From Parascedosporium putredinis (lineage: Eukaryota; Ascomycota; Sordariomycetes; Microascales; Microascaceae), in contig CASHTG010000002.1 of NCBI GenBank assembly GCA_949357655.1, forward strand, positions 124,001 to 188,000: a stretch of 64,000 nucleotides of DNA, read 5' to 3'. Position 1 is the stretch's first letter, and each line of letters begins with the position of its first letter. Below the pieces are notes generated by a model that did no database searches, had not been told where the DNA came from, and worked only from the letters and a program-made list of their open reading frames with translations. This document shows, piece after piece, positions 24,430-36,307 of the stretch. A program made the translations under genes and the position numbers.

Positions 24430-25930
24430 CTCGCGCGCAGCGGACGAAGACGGCCGGCATCGCGGCCGCATTCCAACATTCTTGTTTTTCTTTTTCCGGT
24501 CCTTGTTCGATTTCCTAGATGCTCTCCCTATCTCTATCTTTTCTTTGGGGAAAGGGGCAGACGCTGGGCCTTGGGCATGCTATTAGAGATGCGTGCGGAG
24601 GACACGGCCATGGGAACCAGAGAATGAATGATGGATGGGTCTTTCACCATCCCCCTTCCAAGAAGTTGAAAAGATGAAATACAAAGAAATTTTCAAAAAG
24701 TAAATATCCTCGCACACCCTATTCTTCCAGGTGACTCAACACATGACCTTTCCTTCTTTCTTCCCCCGTTCTCTTTTTCTCTTTTGTCCTTGCTGCGTCC
24801 TCGCCGAGGCGGGCAACGTAAACGCCGGCGGGAATATTCCGAATACAACCTGCCCACGCATCCTCTTCCTCGGGTCCTCGTACCACCTTTTACAGCATGA
24901 CGCCGGCGGTATTCAGCCCCAGATGATCTATTAGACAATAATAGTAAAGATTGAAGTCTTAGGAACCCCTCCCGCCCATCGTCGTCGCCACCACCATCAC
25001 GAAAATCTACAAGGCTGTCCCGAGAAGCAGAACCAGACATGAAAAAAGAAAGAAGAGAACTATTGTGGGAGAGACCGGGCTGCCATGCATCCCGAGCTGG
25101 GTTTTTGGGCTTGCATCGATAGCGGACACGGTAAAGTCCGAGGGAGAGCCTCAATATTACGGGCAGTGGCTTTTACTATCCTTCAGAGTTTGAAGCGCCG
25201 GGAAAAAGCAATGTAGGAAAGAGAGCAAACCTAAACCACCTGAAAGGGGCCCGGCAATAGTACTGAAAAGAGCAAAAAGCAAGAATGGAATAAGAAACAA
25301 ACTACCTCGGTAGTCAATGCTTAGCCCACGGTTCGTCATTGATGAATCTATTCTAAAATGAAGGAAACTGAGCATTATGGAGAAACCAAACCCTTGATCC
25401 CATTTGCACGCCAAAAACACGTTGCAAGATCCTTCAAGGTGAACAACAATTGCGGCCAAAAAAGTCATTATACCCTTGCCCTCCCTTTGTTAACCAAATA
25501 CTCGCAGGTATATCTCGTTTTTGTGCCTCGCCTTTTCTTTTCTATTCTCGTCAGGGTTGTATTTCGTCTTTTCTCTTTCGAGTACTGTGCATGTGTATCG
25601 TGTATCATTACCTGCAGAGTATAGTGTAAAGTAAACGTACGACCTCTCATCGTTCTCTTGTTCTCTTGCTCTGTCACCTCCCCTCTTGTCATTACTAGTA
25701 TACCTAGCTTGTACCAGGACAAGCAAGCGCGCCCATCCAGCCAATGTGCATAGTGACCCTAGTGGTGTGAGAGAAAGGGGAGGAAAAATCGGGGGATGGT
25801 GGTTGGCGTCGAGCCAATGCACAAAGGTAGCATTCAGAGATTGACTCTAGATGGGGAAAGAAAAGAGAAATATTTGCAGAAACAAAACGGGCGGGAAAAA
25901 GGCCATGGGAACTGAGTCATAGGGAAGAAC

Positions 25931-25957
25931 AAAAAAAAAAAAAAAAAAAAAAAAAAA
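25931..25957 (+). repeat. 27-base A homopolymer
   Basis: An uninterrupted run of A on the plus strand lies about 115 bases beyond the bHLH stop codon, so it reads as T27 in the sense of that transcript. It may be a 3'-flank poly(dT) tract. Its exact length is doubtful given the homopolymer errors seen elsewhere in the window. Confidence 0.85.
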
Positions 25958-26071
25958 GACAAATCAACCTTAGTATATTCGTGCCTTCCATTTTCAGAGG
26001 AAAAAGGTCCCAGAGGAATCATTCAACTCGAGGCCCAAGAAAAAAATTTAAAGGTCGTGGTGGTTGGAGGG

Positions 26072-28110
26072 TCATGGGTTAGAGCCCGTTTCGGACTGCG
26101 ACTCCCTCTCGCTCCGAAGCATCTCGACCTGCTGCGCTAAATCGTCCCGCTCACGAGCGAGGGTGGAATTATTCCTCTCGAGCGACTTGATATGTCTCCG
26201 AGCCATTTCGAGCACCTCGGCTTTGCTCACTCTCCGATCAGTCGTGTCTGGCATGGGACCTTCCGAGTCATCCTCGTCGCCCGGGCCCCCGCTTCGCACA
26301 TGTTCCGGGAGCGAATTGAGCAAGCTTTCGAATTGGGCATTCAGCCTGTTGCGATATTGCTTCTCGACAAGGTTGTGCGAGGCCCGGCTGCGACGCTCCT
26401 CAATGGTCTCGGCGGGCTTGTGATGCGTGTTTTTCGACATTCGCGAGGCGCTGCGGAGTTTGCTAGGGCGGGCGGTGGACGAAGACGACGATGATGGGGC
26501 CGTGACGCCGGGGCTCGGCGGCGCGTTCCTCGATGCGCCGGTCAGGGTCAGCGCGGTTTGATCGGGAAAGTCATGTTGCTGCGTGGCGAATTCGTGCGCG
26601 GGTTGCTTGTGGCGTTTTGACTGGGTTGCACCACTAGACCGAGAAGAGTCGTCTATTCCGGGTTGGCTGCCCTCGTCGGCGACCGACGATGGATCCTCGT
26701 CCTCATCTTCAGCTTCGTACCATTGTTTTCCCAGCGCCGCAGGGGCTAGGTTGGGCGATAATGGCGTACCAAAGCTGACGCTAGAATCCGAAAGCGCACC
26801 AGTCCAAGGAATATCGAAGTTGAACGAGGGTTGGGGCTGAGGCTGTGATTGTGTGTGCTGTTGCTGTTGCTGTTGCTGCCCTTGTTGTTGTTGTTGTTGC
26901 TGGTGTTGATGGGCACTGACGTCGTGGATGCCTGCAGCGCCGGCAAAGTGGAAGGAGGGATCGCCTTCTATAAGCTGGGCCTGGTGTGGGCTGAAACCGA
27001 ACGCAGAGGCGGAATCGGGGGAAGAGTGAGGATAGGGAGCTAAGGGATGGGGATGGGCGCGGGCGTGGGCGCGGGCGTGGGTGTGAGTGTGGGCGTGGGT
27101 ATGGGGGTGAGGGGCAGCATGGCCGGTGGATTGGGGCCAGGGGAAAATCCCCCATACGCCGGTTCATGAAGATGCTGGCGATCGATCTGCTGCTGTTGAT
27201 GGTGCGGCGATTGCAGATGCGCGGCCGGGAAGCGCCGGGGATCCAGGGCCGTCGAGGTTGGGGTGGGTGGTAGAGTGTGTGGTGCGATTTGTCGGTGCGG
27301 TGCAGCCATGGGTCGATTTTCCAGCCGCGTGGCGTGTTCCGCGGGGCCACTAAGACTAGAGCCCCCAGCGCCGGCGCCCTGTAGCGCAACCGGGTCGAAT
27401 TGTGGAGACATCGGCGTATTGATTGGCATCTGCTGACACTGCGTGAGCTTCTTTTTCTCTCCAACACGCCGGACCTTGCCTTTTTCTACCTCCTCTCACT
27501 CTTTCTCTCTCTCTTTCTCGTTCGCGCCCTCCCTCCCCTCCGCGTTCCCCCTCTTTCTTCGCGCTACTTCGACTGGCCTGGCCGATACACCACCTTTGGG
27601 AGGGATTCTTCATCTCAATACTACCCAATTCGCACCCTCGCCCACCCCCACCGTCTTCCCTCCTTGCGCAGCTCTCAAGAGCTGCCAGTCTCCCAAGCGA
27701 TGTGAGGCTAACTCTTCTTTGCATAGCGCCCCTTGCCCAATATATTGGCACTTCGCGTCGCTTGTCGATGCAGCGTCGACCCATCGCACCCCCGCCTCTT
27801 CATCGCTTGGGACCTGGCACAGAGCCTCAAACCCGCACTGAATGGTTACCTCCACCTGGGTGAGGAGGTGCACGTCGACCATTCGGGAGGGAAGGAGAGT
27901 GAGAAGGTCCAAGGAGGCAGGCGAAAGGGGGTGCGATGCGGGGAGAGGAAAGGTGGGAACCGGGGAATGAGTGAAGGGGCGGATGCGGGCATGAAGGAAG
28001 GAAGCAAATGAAGGATGCATACTCACATCAGCTTCGTCGACCAAAAAGTCGATGTAGGCCTGGTCGCTCATAGCGTCCCTCGACATCTGGGGTGGACTTT
28101 GCCGGTTCAT
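26072..28110 (-). CDS. bHLH transcription factor, SREBP-like (SrbB-type) DNA-binding domain
   Basis: Exons run 28110-28027 and about 27429-26072. The intron of about 597 nt has donor GTGAGT and a tandem CAGCAG acceptor. The start is the first in-frame ATG (MNRQSPPQ). The middle is rich in P, H and Q, with a polyglutamine run encoded around 26850-26905. The C-terminal bHLH maps to 26401-26174: a basic region with SHNLVEKQYRNRLN, helix 1 FESLLNSLP, an acidic loop, then helix 2 RRVSKAEVLEMARRHIKSLE and a zipper-like heptad extension. The tyrosine in EKQYRNRLN, where most bHLH proteins have arginine, is the hallmark of SREBP-type factors. Unlike membrane SREBPs there is no transmembrane segment after the bHLH, as in fungal SrbB-like proteins. 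One frame break lies within the PTPTPAP-coding repeat at 27043-27125 (one missing base). With it, 1442 + 1 bases gives 481 codons. A nuclear regulator; targets are unknown. Confidence 0.8.
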
Positions 28111-29968
28111 TCTAGAACTGAGTTCCTTGTCCGCTGGAGGGTTTTGCGCGAAGTTATGTTTCTCCTCCGTTGGTGAGTCTGCCACAAACCCTCTTTCCAG
28201 GTCGGTGGGGCACGCTAGCCCTCAGCTTATATTCCCTGACGATACGATTCTGTTGCCTTCCCTTGTTTCTCTCGCCCGTGCCCGTGGTCGCTCCTCGTTT
28301 TTCTAGTCAGGGCAGCCCTTGGCTGCTTTTGGACCTTCGCCACAAAGTGATTGATTTTGGGGGTGACGGCGGTTTTTGGAAGGAGGTGGCCGGAGCGAAA
28401 CGGCGAACAGGGTATGTCACGATGGCGGGACTCCAAGGCGTTCGTCCATGAGACACACAAATTAAGCCTTGCACGCGCGTGACAACAAGGTATATCGGGG
28501 AGATTCCCCTCCTGGTCTCACGGAATACAACGAGAGCTACGCAAAGGTCACCTTTGTGTTCCGCACCTGACTTGAGGGGAAGGATTGCCTAAGCAGGCGA
28601 GGAACGAGGAGGGGGAAGGGTAAAAAAAAGAGGGAGCGGAGTGAAAGGCAGGGTCGGACGAGCTGAAGCGAGAGAGGCAAGTCAAGTGATTTTAGCGGGG
28701 GGAGAGAGAGGCAAGGAAAGGAAGATGCACGAAGTAGGTTGGTCCCACTCCTCCGCTATATGAGGTATCCGGTTGGGACGGTATTGCATCAAATCGTTTC
28801 CACTACTGGACAGCCGCCGATAGGTGGGAGGCTCCCGTTTCCAGGAACGCAAACTTCCATTACCAAGAACGGAATAGAAGCATCTAGGCGCTTCTGAAAC
28901 TGGGCCAGGCCGCCCCGGATCTCCTCGCCCTCCGTTATGTTCAACTGGCACATGCGGCCCCCAGTACCAGTTCGCTCGGTTGAGTTGGTCCGACTCCGAG
29001 TGGATCACATCCGGGAATGGAGAGAGAATATGAGAAACCGAGGGGAGAAGAGAGAGGGGAGACAGAGAAGTGGGAAGGTATTTTAGCCCCTCCCCCCCCT
29101 CCCGACTCGAAGCCTCGCATTTCCAGGGAGTGCAGAAGTGGCATCACGGTGTCCTGACGGTCCCAAAATGGTCATGGCAGTGGTGGGCACGAGCACACAA
29201 AGCCGGCGGGAGCAAAATGTACAGCAACCAAGTGGCGCAGGCGCGCGGGCATGGGGTCGTGCAATGGGGGTTCCATAGGGCAGTAGGGCACTATGCGCGA
29301 GCGGCGAGCAGCGCCCAGCGAGCGGCCACACATGTGTGTGCTGCTCATATTAGGTAGGATGTGGGACCCGTAGGTGGGAAGATTCTGCTTCCGTGGATGC
29401 GCGGGCAAACGAGACCTACAAGTGACTCGTCAGACCACCTCCCAGAAAGCTCGGGACCCCTTCAACCCCTGTCCTAGCCGGAAGGGGAGGGTTCCGCCTC
29501 CGCCCTTTGGACCTTCGGGTCTTTGCTCCCCCAATGTTTCCTTCCAAGTGCAGAGGAGCCACCTTCATCTACCTCGGCCTACCATATCGGGGATCACTGA
29601 TCACCGGGGAGCCCCAGGTGTCTGAATGGAAAGAGCATTGAACATCTTGAAGGAGATCAGTCGTTGCTTCGGGCCGCTCCTCCCCTTGTTTATACCATGC
29701 ACTTGAGTGTGGTTTGCCACATAAAATCACACGAGGCTCTCCTTCCCGCTGCACCAGCTGGATCGCCGGTACTTTCTGCCGTTATTTGAACGGGCCCAAT
29801 AGTTTATGACACCAACCCTTTCCCTCCTACCCGGGTCCGGGTCTGTGATTATAGGTGACCCTTGCCACCGTTGCACTCAAACACACCTTCATCCACTGTG
29901 GTTGAGTTTTCCTTTTTCTTTTTTTTGGTCGTAGCGGCCTAGTCCTAGAACGGAGCGTGTTATAATGT
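28111..29968 (-). promoter_or_regulatory. Upstream region of the bHLH gene
   Basis: The sequence directly 5' of the bHLH start, read on the minus strand, contains possible leader splice signals (TTTGTGGCAG ending near 28182). No core promoter element can be assigned. No other gene is visible. Confidence 0.3.
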
Positions 29969-30799
29969 GTGCCTAGGTTGTCTACTTGCACCTTCCAATC
30001 TCCGTTGTGCATTTTGGTTCCTGATCTAGCGAGTGCCTGCATTGCTATTGCTTCTTTGCTTCGTTCTCGAGATGTCTCCTGCCATTGGATTGGTGGCCCA
30101 CCAGCTGTTGAAGGGCCCTCCAATATTTCTTCATTTTTCCAGACCGAGGCCCCCTACGCCCTAGCCCTTTCCTCCAGTTTGCAAACCTCTCCTTCCATTA
30201 GCTTGCACGATTGCCGCTTTTCATCGATCCTTCTTCAGCTGTCTTGCGCACCGGGGCCCTCCTTGATTCACCTCGCACTTTGTAACGAGGCCGGAATCCT
30301 CGCACTTCGCTCCTTTTGGCTCTCTACACCTCACCTTGCGGTTACTTCAACCGTTAGCTCTTCCGTCGTCGTGCCTCTCGACCGTCTTTGGGCCGGCCTA
30401 GGAAGGCCGGAACCGCGTTACTACCCTCCCTTCCATGCAACCGACATCCTCTACCTGGGCTCACGGCGTTCCGTCTCCGGCCTGCCCGGCGCCTTTAATG
30501 GCGAACACATGCCGCCACTTTGGCCTACTGGTTATCTTAGCCTTACTGCGTCTTGTATACTTGGATCTTGTCGTTGTCATTGGCTCAACCGCTTTCCCCG
30601 GAGACCTGTCCCACGCGTTCTAGACCCTCGCTCAGCCCCCAACACTCAACACCCTCTTCTCAGCATCCCGTTCCGTAAAGGAACCTACGGCACCCATAAA
30701 CGCCCCCGCGTTGTCAATCACAGCTCATCGAGCGATAATCCCCCACTGGCTGGCCGATGGTTACAAATCCCTGCAGAAAGACCCGCGAGTGCCTCATGA
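29969..30799 (+). other. Unassigned 276-codon open frame, probably chance
   Basis: A plus-strand open frame starts at MPRLSTCTFQSPL in pyrimidine-rich DNA and encodes a Ser/Leu/Pro-rich product with no recognised domain. Pyrimidine-rich strands contain few stop codons, which explains the length without coding function. No splice pattern or conserved neighbour exon supports a gene. Confidence 0.12.
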
Positions 30800-33462
30800 A
30801 GGGCTCGGTCGCCCCCTTTGCACCTGCCGACAAACCCGGAAAGATATTTGGCCGTCCCCCCTCCTTCTCCCAAGCGTTGGACGAAGAAGCAGAAAAGTTT
30901 TATGCTTTTCAATGACATTCTACAAATATACCGTTACCATCGACCAACGCTGATACGCCCACGCCATGCGAAAAGCTGCATCGGCATTTCGCTCTCTCCC
31001 GCCCTGGAACCTCCTCCCTGATTCTCGCCATGCAAGAGGCCTGATCCCTTGCTCGTTCGCATCGACCTGACGTGCTAGGATCGCCGATCCCTTCGATACC
31101 TCTCGTTTACTAATGGGCTTGCTATTCCGTCCTTCACCAGCGGTTTTGGAACGCCTGGGGAGGCCTGGTTCCCGTATTCCCTCACCGATTAGCCACAAAC
31201 GTCGACTCACCGCCCCTTCCATCTTCACGACATGCCGACTTATTAGGCACTACTAATATGATGAGAAAATTCTAGGTAGCTCCGGAATAGCCTTGATTCA
31301 AGTCCTTCTTCTAGTCCCTTGCAGGGCTGCCCGACTCGTAAAGTACGTCAAATGGATTTAACCTTAGTCTTCTAGCCTGCCTCTTAGGAGCTGGGTTCCT
31401 TGCCGATCCTCAATCTCTGCCGAACCTACCATTCATCGGTCCGTAGACACATCTACATCGGGGCCCGAGCTCGAACTGCCGTTTCTGCTGATTTTGCCGT
31501 GTAGCGCGGCTGATGGCTTTTCCTTTAGCTCGTCACTTGATCCATCTTGGGAGCAATGGAAGTATCGCCAGAGTCAGCACGAATACGCCCCACGAAACAG
31601 GTCCTACGGGGCAGGATACCCTGTGCTCTTACTCCAAAAGGAGAACCCCCATTAAAGGAACCCCCGAAGGCCCGAGGGTGACCTTGATTGAGGCTTCCGA
31701 CCCTGCGGTCTCTTTCCCGGCATTTCCATGACCCCACTAAGCCTCCGTTGTCTACTCTGTCCGAGTCGTGGGACCGGTGGGAGCTCCGGCCACTCTCGGT
31801 GTTGTTCTGCCACCTTGGAAAGCTTCATATCTTCCTCCTCCTTTCTCCCCAAGCCTCTTCGTGTCACCTCAGTTGTGCTTGTCATAGCCTCGATTTGTTG
31901 TCGCTGCCCTAGCTGTTACGCTTACGCGCGTCCCGCCCCCTCGTGCCCAATATACCCTCCGCCCACTCTGGTTGAGAACATATGCACTGGAGATACAAGA
32001 CCGTGGGCATGAAGACTTTGTGGTTCCTTAGCTCTACCCTTTCTATCTTGCGCATCATACATCTCCCTTATTCTCTGTGTTTTGTATCGCGATATACTTG
32101 GAAGCAGTTATCTATGCTACTGTTCCTGCCAACAGCCTCATTCGCCATCATAGTTTGGGAACTAATATTGTAGAATTTTAGGTTCACTGTAAGGAGACTG
32201 ACTGAAGGGGAGGATAGAAACGGAAGCGAGAAAGAAGCTAGAATGCCTTTGTTGCCACTCGCTAGGGTTCACAAAGTACTCTATAGAAGGCACTAGCATC
32301 GCACGTAAGACCTTTGTACGATGCACGAATATTCGATATGCCACAATTATGGCTGAGAATATCAAGGTGACTAGGAGTCTATGCGGGGCGAGGCGCATAG
32401 ACAAACTTATTGACCTTGGTGTGAGCCAACCCAGCTGAATACTTATATCCATACATACAAGTTGTAGCCCTGCACCGGCTGTCACTGGGCGCTTGGTAAG
32501 GTTTCTACATGTAGGTCATGGATGCCTCTAGGTGTCGCCTCGGCGCGCCCGCGAAGGGACGGGTGGAGGAAACCGAGAAGTGAAAGGAGGGGAGGGAAGA
32601 GGGAGTTGATTTCCAGCTATATTCCCACCGCGGTGAGAACATTGAAACTTGAGATAGGAAACGGAGGAAGAATCGAGGGAAGAAAAAAACCAATTAACAA
32701 GGGAAACAGAAAACGCCTCCCCATAGAAAAACCAAAAATTACGCCAAAATGATTTCTTTTCTCGGACTCGTTAATCCATCCTGCCTCCCCTTTTCCGTCT
32801 CTTCCTTCCAGGATGAGAATAAACTGTACATCCGATCCGTTACCATTCCAAAACCGCTTCCGCTAGAGGCTTATCCTGTTGTCTCATCCCTTTTAAGTCC
32901 TTTGGTCCGTAGCCCATGATGCTGTTCTCAATCCCCTTTCCTCCTCAACCCGCTGCCAACTCGTTTCTTCGCCCCAGCACCTCCCGCCGCTCCTTTCATT
33001 TGGTTCTCTTTTCGTCCTTGCGACCCCGTTCCGGCGGCCAAGTGTTGTTTTTCTTATCTTTCCTAAAGATTGCCAAGGGAGGGTTAAGAGAGAAGATAGG
33101 AAGGGGGGAAAGGGTGGCGAGACTTCAAGTTTTTGTCGGTGGCTGGAAGGAGGGGAGCCAAAACGGCCGAGACATGGAGATGCAACACTAGGACTTAAAA
33201 ACAAAGGTGGGGAGCAAGAATGAAAAAGAAAAAAAAAAAAAAAATAGAAAGAAGAAGGATGAAGTGAGAGGCCAGAGGGGGAAAAGAAAATAAGGAGGGG
33301 AAGAGGTTGGTCAAAGGGCACCGATAGTCAAACAGCTTTCTTGTTCTCAAGGCCCCTTGACTTATCAACAAGGGAATCAAGGATATCCGTCTGTGCTCCC
33401 CTCTGGATTTTTTCCCTCCTTGTCCTTTCCGAGGTTTTTGTTTTCCCACTATCGCTCCTCGT
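30800..33462. other. Gene-free interval upstream of the POB3 3' end
   Basis: Mixed sequence with CT-rich plus-strand segments and a 16-base A run at 33229-33244. The last few hundred bases before 33463 probably include the POB3 3' untranslated region. No conserved frame was recognised. Confidence 0.45.
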
Positions 33463-35666
33463 TTACGTCTTCTTCTTCTTCTTCTTCGGCTTCTCGTCTT
33501 CGTCGCCGCCATCATCGTCATCGTCCACCTCCATCTCATCATCGACGTCGCTCTCGGCGCCGCCGCCGCTACCGCTCTCCTCGCCCGAGCTCTCGTGATT
33601 ACTGTCGTACTCTTCGGCGACGTCGCTCTCGCTCTCGGCGCGGAAGTCCTCGTCGACGCTCTCCTCGTCTTCGTCGGCGGAGCCGCGGTCGGCTTTGGGA
33701 CCAACGACTTCGTCGTCCGAGGACAAGAGCTCTTCGCCGCGGAGGGTGGCGGCGAGAAGTTTGGCGTCCTCGTCGATCTCGTTCTTGACGCGGATGCCCT
33801 TGATGCGGAAGAACTCCTCGAGCCCCTTGAGGTCCTCCCTGTTGATGTTGGAGAACTGGGAGGAGCCCGCGCCGTTCTTGAGCTGCACGGTGATGTCAAA
33901 GGTGGAGAGGGCGGCGACGGCGCCGGTAACACGGGAAAAGGTGACGGACTGCGTCTGCTCGTAGGCGATGTATGTGGCGGGCTTGGGGACGAACATGAAG
34001 GACTTTTCCAGGCAGTAGAGGAAACCCTCGCTGGCCTTGATGGAACATTTGATGCCGAATTGCTGGCGGTGGCTGTCCGTACGCGAGCGTGATTAGCTAG
34101 GGCTCGGCTATGATGTCTCCGAGGCCTCGGAAAGAGGGAAAAAGGGGGGTACGTACGTTTGGAAGTCCTTGGCGGGGTGCTAATCTTCTTGTTGGCGAGC
34201 CCCTAAAGATAAAGGTGACGACTTCGTGTAGGGGCTGCTCGTAGTGAGCCTGGAGCTTGTCCTGGTACTTGCCGCTGAGCTCTTCCTCGGGCAGGTTTAG
34301 GTCGATAGTGACCTCATCGTCCTTCTTAAACTGCATAACGATGAAGGGGTATCGAGTTTGACCTTGCCGGAGGGGAGGATCTAGGCCAACGCAGAGCATG
34401 TAATGCATGTCGTCGGGCTTGGGAAGAACCATGAATTTCTTGATGGCTTCGTATTGAATCTTGTAGTCGTACGTCTTGCCGCGCATCCTGAAGGAGCTTT
34501 CGTACATGTCGATATCGAAACGACCTCTGTAATGAAGAGAGAAAAAAAGAGAGCCAGTTAGAATAAGGGGAATTCCTTTCCGCCATCTCACTAGACACGC
34601 TCCCATCGGAAGGGGAGGAGGAGAGGCACGCAAGATGGAATATGGTGGGGCCGCAAACAAACGAACCTGGGAGTAAGATGGAGAACGTCCAAAAATGTGG
34701 CAATTGTATCGCCCGCCGTCTCGCCAATCTGGGCCTTCTCGATGAGCGTCTCGTAAAGAGGGTCGCAGCGTTCTTCTCCTCCTCATCGGCGCTGCCCGCA
34801 TCCTCACCCTCGGCCTCCTTGCGAGTCGTGGTACCGGGGACGTAGAACCTCATCTCGACGAGCTGGTCATCGCCAGCCGACACCTTCTTGCCCTTGCCGC
34901 CGGCGGGCACGACCTCGCCATCGGCCGGCAGGGCGAACTCGATGGAAATCTCGTTGCGGCCGGCAAGGTTGGTGTTGGAGATCTCGGAGTAGGGGAGCTC
35001 AAAGGCGGGGCGGTTCTGGACGTTGAAGGCCAGCTCGGCCTTTGTGAACTCGGCCTTGCCCCAGTTCCAGCCACGGAGGGCGCGCTCCTTGTTCTCGAGG
35101 TTGGCGCTGTACCAGTTCTTGAAGATCTTGGCCAGGCGCTCGTGGTCGTCGTGCTGGAAGCCGTCGAGCTGGATCACGCGCGAGGTGCGGTCGAGGATCT
35201 TGAGCTCGTAGCCGCGGGCGGCCCGGCTCCACTGCGCGCTGCCAATCTGCGTGCCGTCGAGCGTAAATGTGTCGCCGCCGCCCGAGGGCTTCCATCCGAA
35301 GCCGTCCTTGGCGAACCTGCACTTGCCATCCTCTTTCGAGAGGTCGAGGTAAATCTTGTCGAAGCTCTCGCTGGGGGAGAGGGGGGCGAACGAGAAGAAA
35401 CAGAGCCCAATGGTTAGCATAGAAGACGAAAAAGGTATGCTGGCAGCTAATGCCTGCGCGTGTGGTGGAAGAATGGGTGGGTGAGGGTGGGAAGGGGGGA
35501 GGCAGCACGACGAGGTGCGCATTGAGGGGTCTAGTGGCGGGGGTTGCGCTCCAAGGAAAAGAGAAGATGAGAGAGAGAAAATGGGCTTATGATGGTTATG
35601 CGCGCAAGCTGAAAGGAACCTTCAAGCTGGTTGCAATTGGGGGTGGGCAAATACTCACATCGACAT
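33463..35666 (-). CDS. POB3: FACT complex subunit POB3 (SSRP1 family, no HMG box)
   Basis: POB3 pairs with SPT16 in the nuclear FACT histone chaperone, which loosens and rebuilds nucleosomes during transcription and replication. Exons: 35666-35659 (8 nt, MSI), 35370-34667, 34526-34157 and 34072-33463; introns are 288, 140 and 84 nt. Recognisable parts are the N-terminal PH-like domain (SFDKIYLDLSKEDG, GWKPSGGGDTFTLD), the structure-specific recognition region (NLAGRNEISIEFALP, near residue 142), the central PH domain (GRFDIDMYESSFRMRGK, from about 239) and the Rtt106-like domain. A long acidic tail ends in a lysine run before TAA. Three breaks each fit one missing homopolymer base: AAA at 34755 (LF|YETLIEK), CCCC at 34200 (RG|LANKK) and GGGG at 34174 (STP|AKDFQ). 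Exons sum to 1692 + 3 bases, giving 564 residues, near normal POB3 length. An intact housekeeping gene is far more likely than a pseudogene. Confidence 0.95.
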
Positions 35667-36307
35667 GGCTGGAAACTTTGGGATTGAAAGCTCGAGTGTG
35701 TTAAATCGATGCTCCCGTCCCAGAAAGAAAAGAGAGGAAGAAGTGGCGGTAAGAAGGGGGAGGGGAGGGGAGGTAAAAGCTGCAACAAATTATGAAAAGT
35801 AGTAGGGCCAGTACAGAATAGAAAAATTGCAGCTTAATGAAAAATAAAGACTTTTGTCGTCTACCCGTCGTTGTGCAACAAAAGGAATAGAGGCTCCTAG
35901 TGGGGTTGGAGAGGCGAGGTTGGGTTCACTTGAGATATGAAGGGCAGGCTGAAGGTGAGGTCGGCAAGGCAAATGCAGTGCCTGGGCCATTAAAATTTCG
36001 CGACTAGCTCCCCGCGCGACGTGCCAATCCCGCGTTCATAAGCGGGCATTTTAGCTTGCATAAAAAGGAAATCGGAACATGCATAAAACCCGTGCGCCAC
36101 AGGTGTGGCTTGACCTCTCTCTGCTTCAAAGAACATTGAACTGTGTGGCTTGTTCCTGAGGCTCTTTGGGGGTCCTTGAACGTTCGTTGGGACATGCAAG
36201 TAATATTCCTATCCAACAGCCCAGGATGATGATGTACAAGTAAAGAGGACCAATGACCCCAAAAGACGGTTCCGTCATCAGCACTCTGGAAACCACAGCC
36301 GGACCAC
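35667..36307 (-). promoter_or_regulatory. Short intergenic region: EVE gene 3' flank and POB3 promoter
   Basis: These 641 bases separate the stop of the upstream EVE-domain gene from the POB3 start; both genes read on the minus strand. The stretch adjoining the POB3 ATG has CCTCCCC-type pyrimidine tracts on the sense strand (35755-35780). No other feature was seen. Confidence 0.4.

Larger units (their letters stand above)
23821..26071. other. Intergenic region between convergent CRIB and bHLH genes
   Basis: This interval should hold both 3' untranslated regions and terminators. It contains T-rich tracts after the CRIB stop, a GT-rich tract, a CT microsatellite and a 27-base A run. No coding frame is supported. 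Confidence 0.5.

Noticed and set aside
26849..27467. Long minus-strand frame rich in RPRPRP and its plus-strand shadow as separate proteins
   Set aside because: Out-of-frame readings of the bHLH gene's PTPTPAP and polyglutamine coding repeats.
29969..30799. 276-codon plus-strand open frame as a gene
   Set aside because: No domain, no splice pattern, and strongly pyrimidine-rich DNA that suppresses stop codons; kept only as an unassigned frame.
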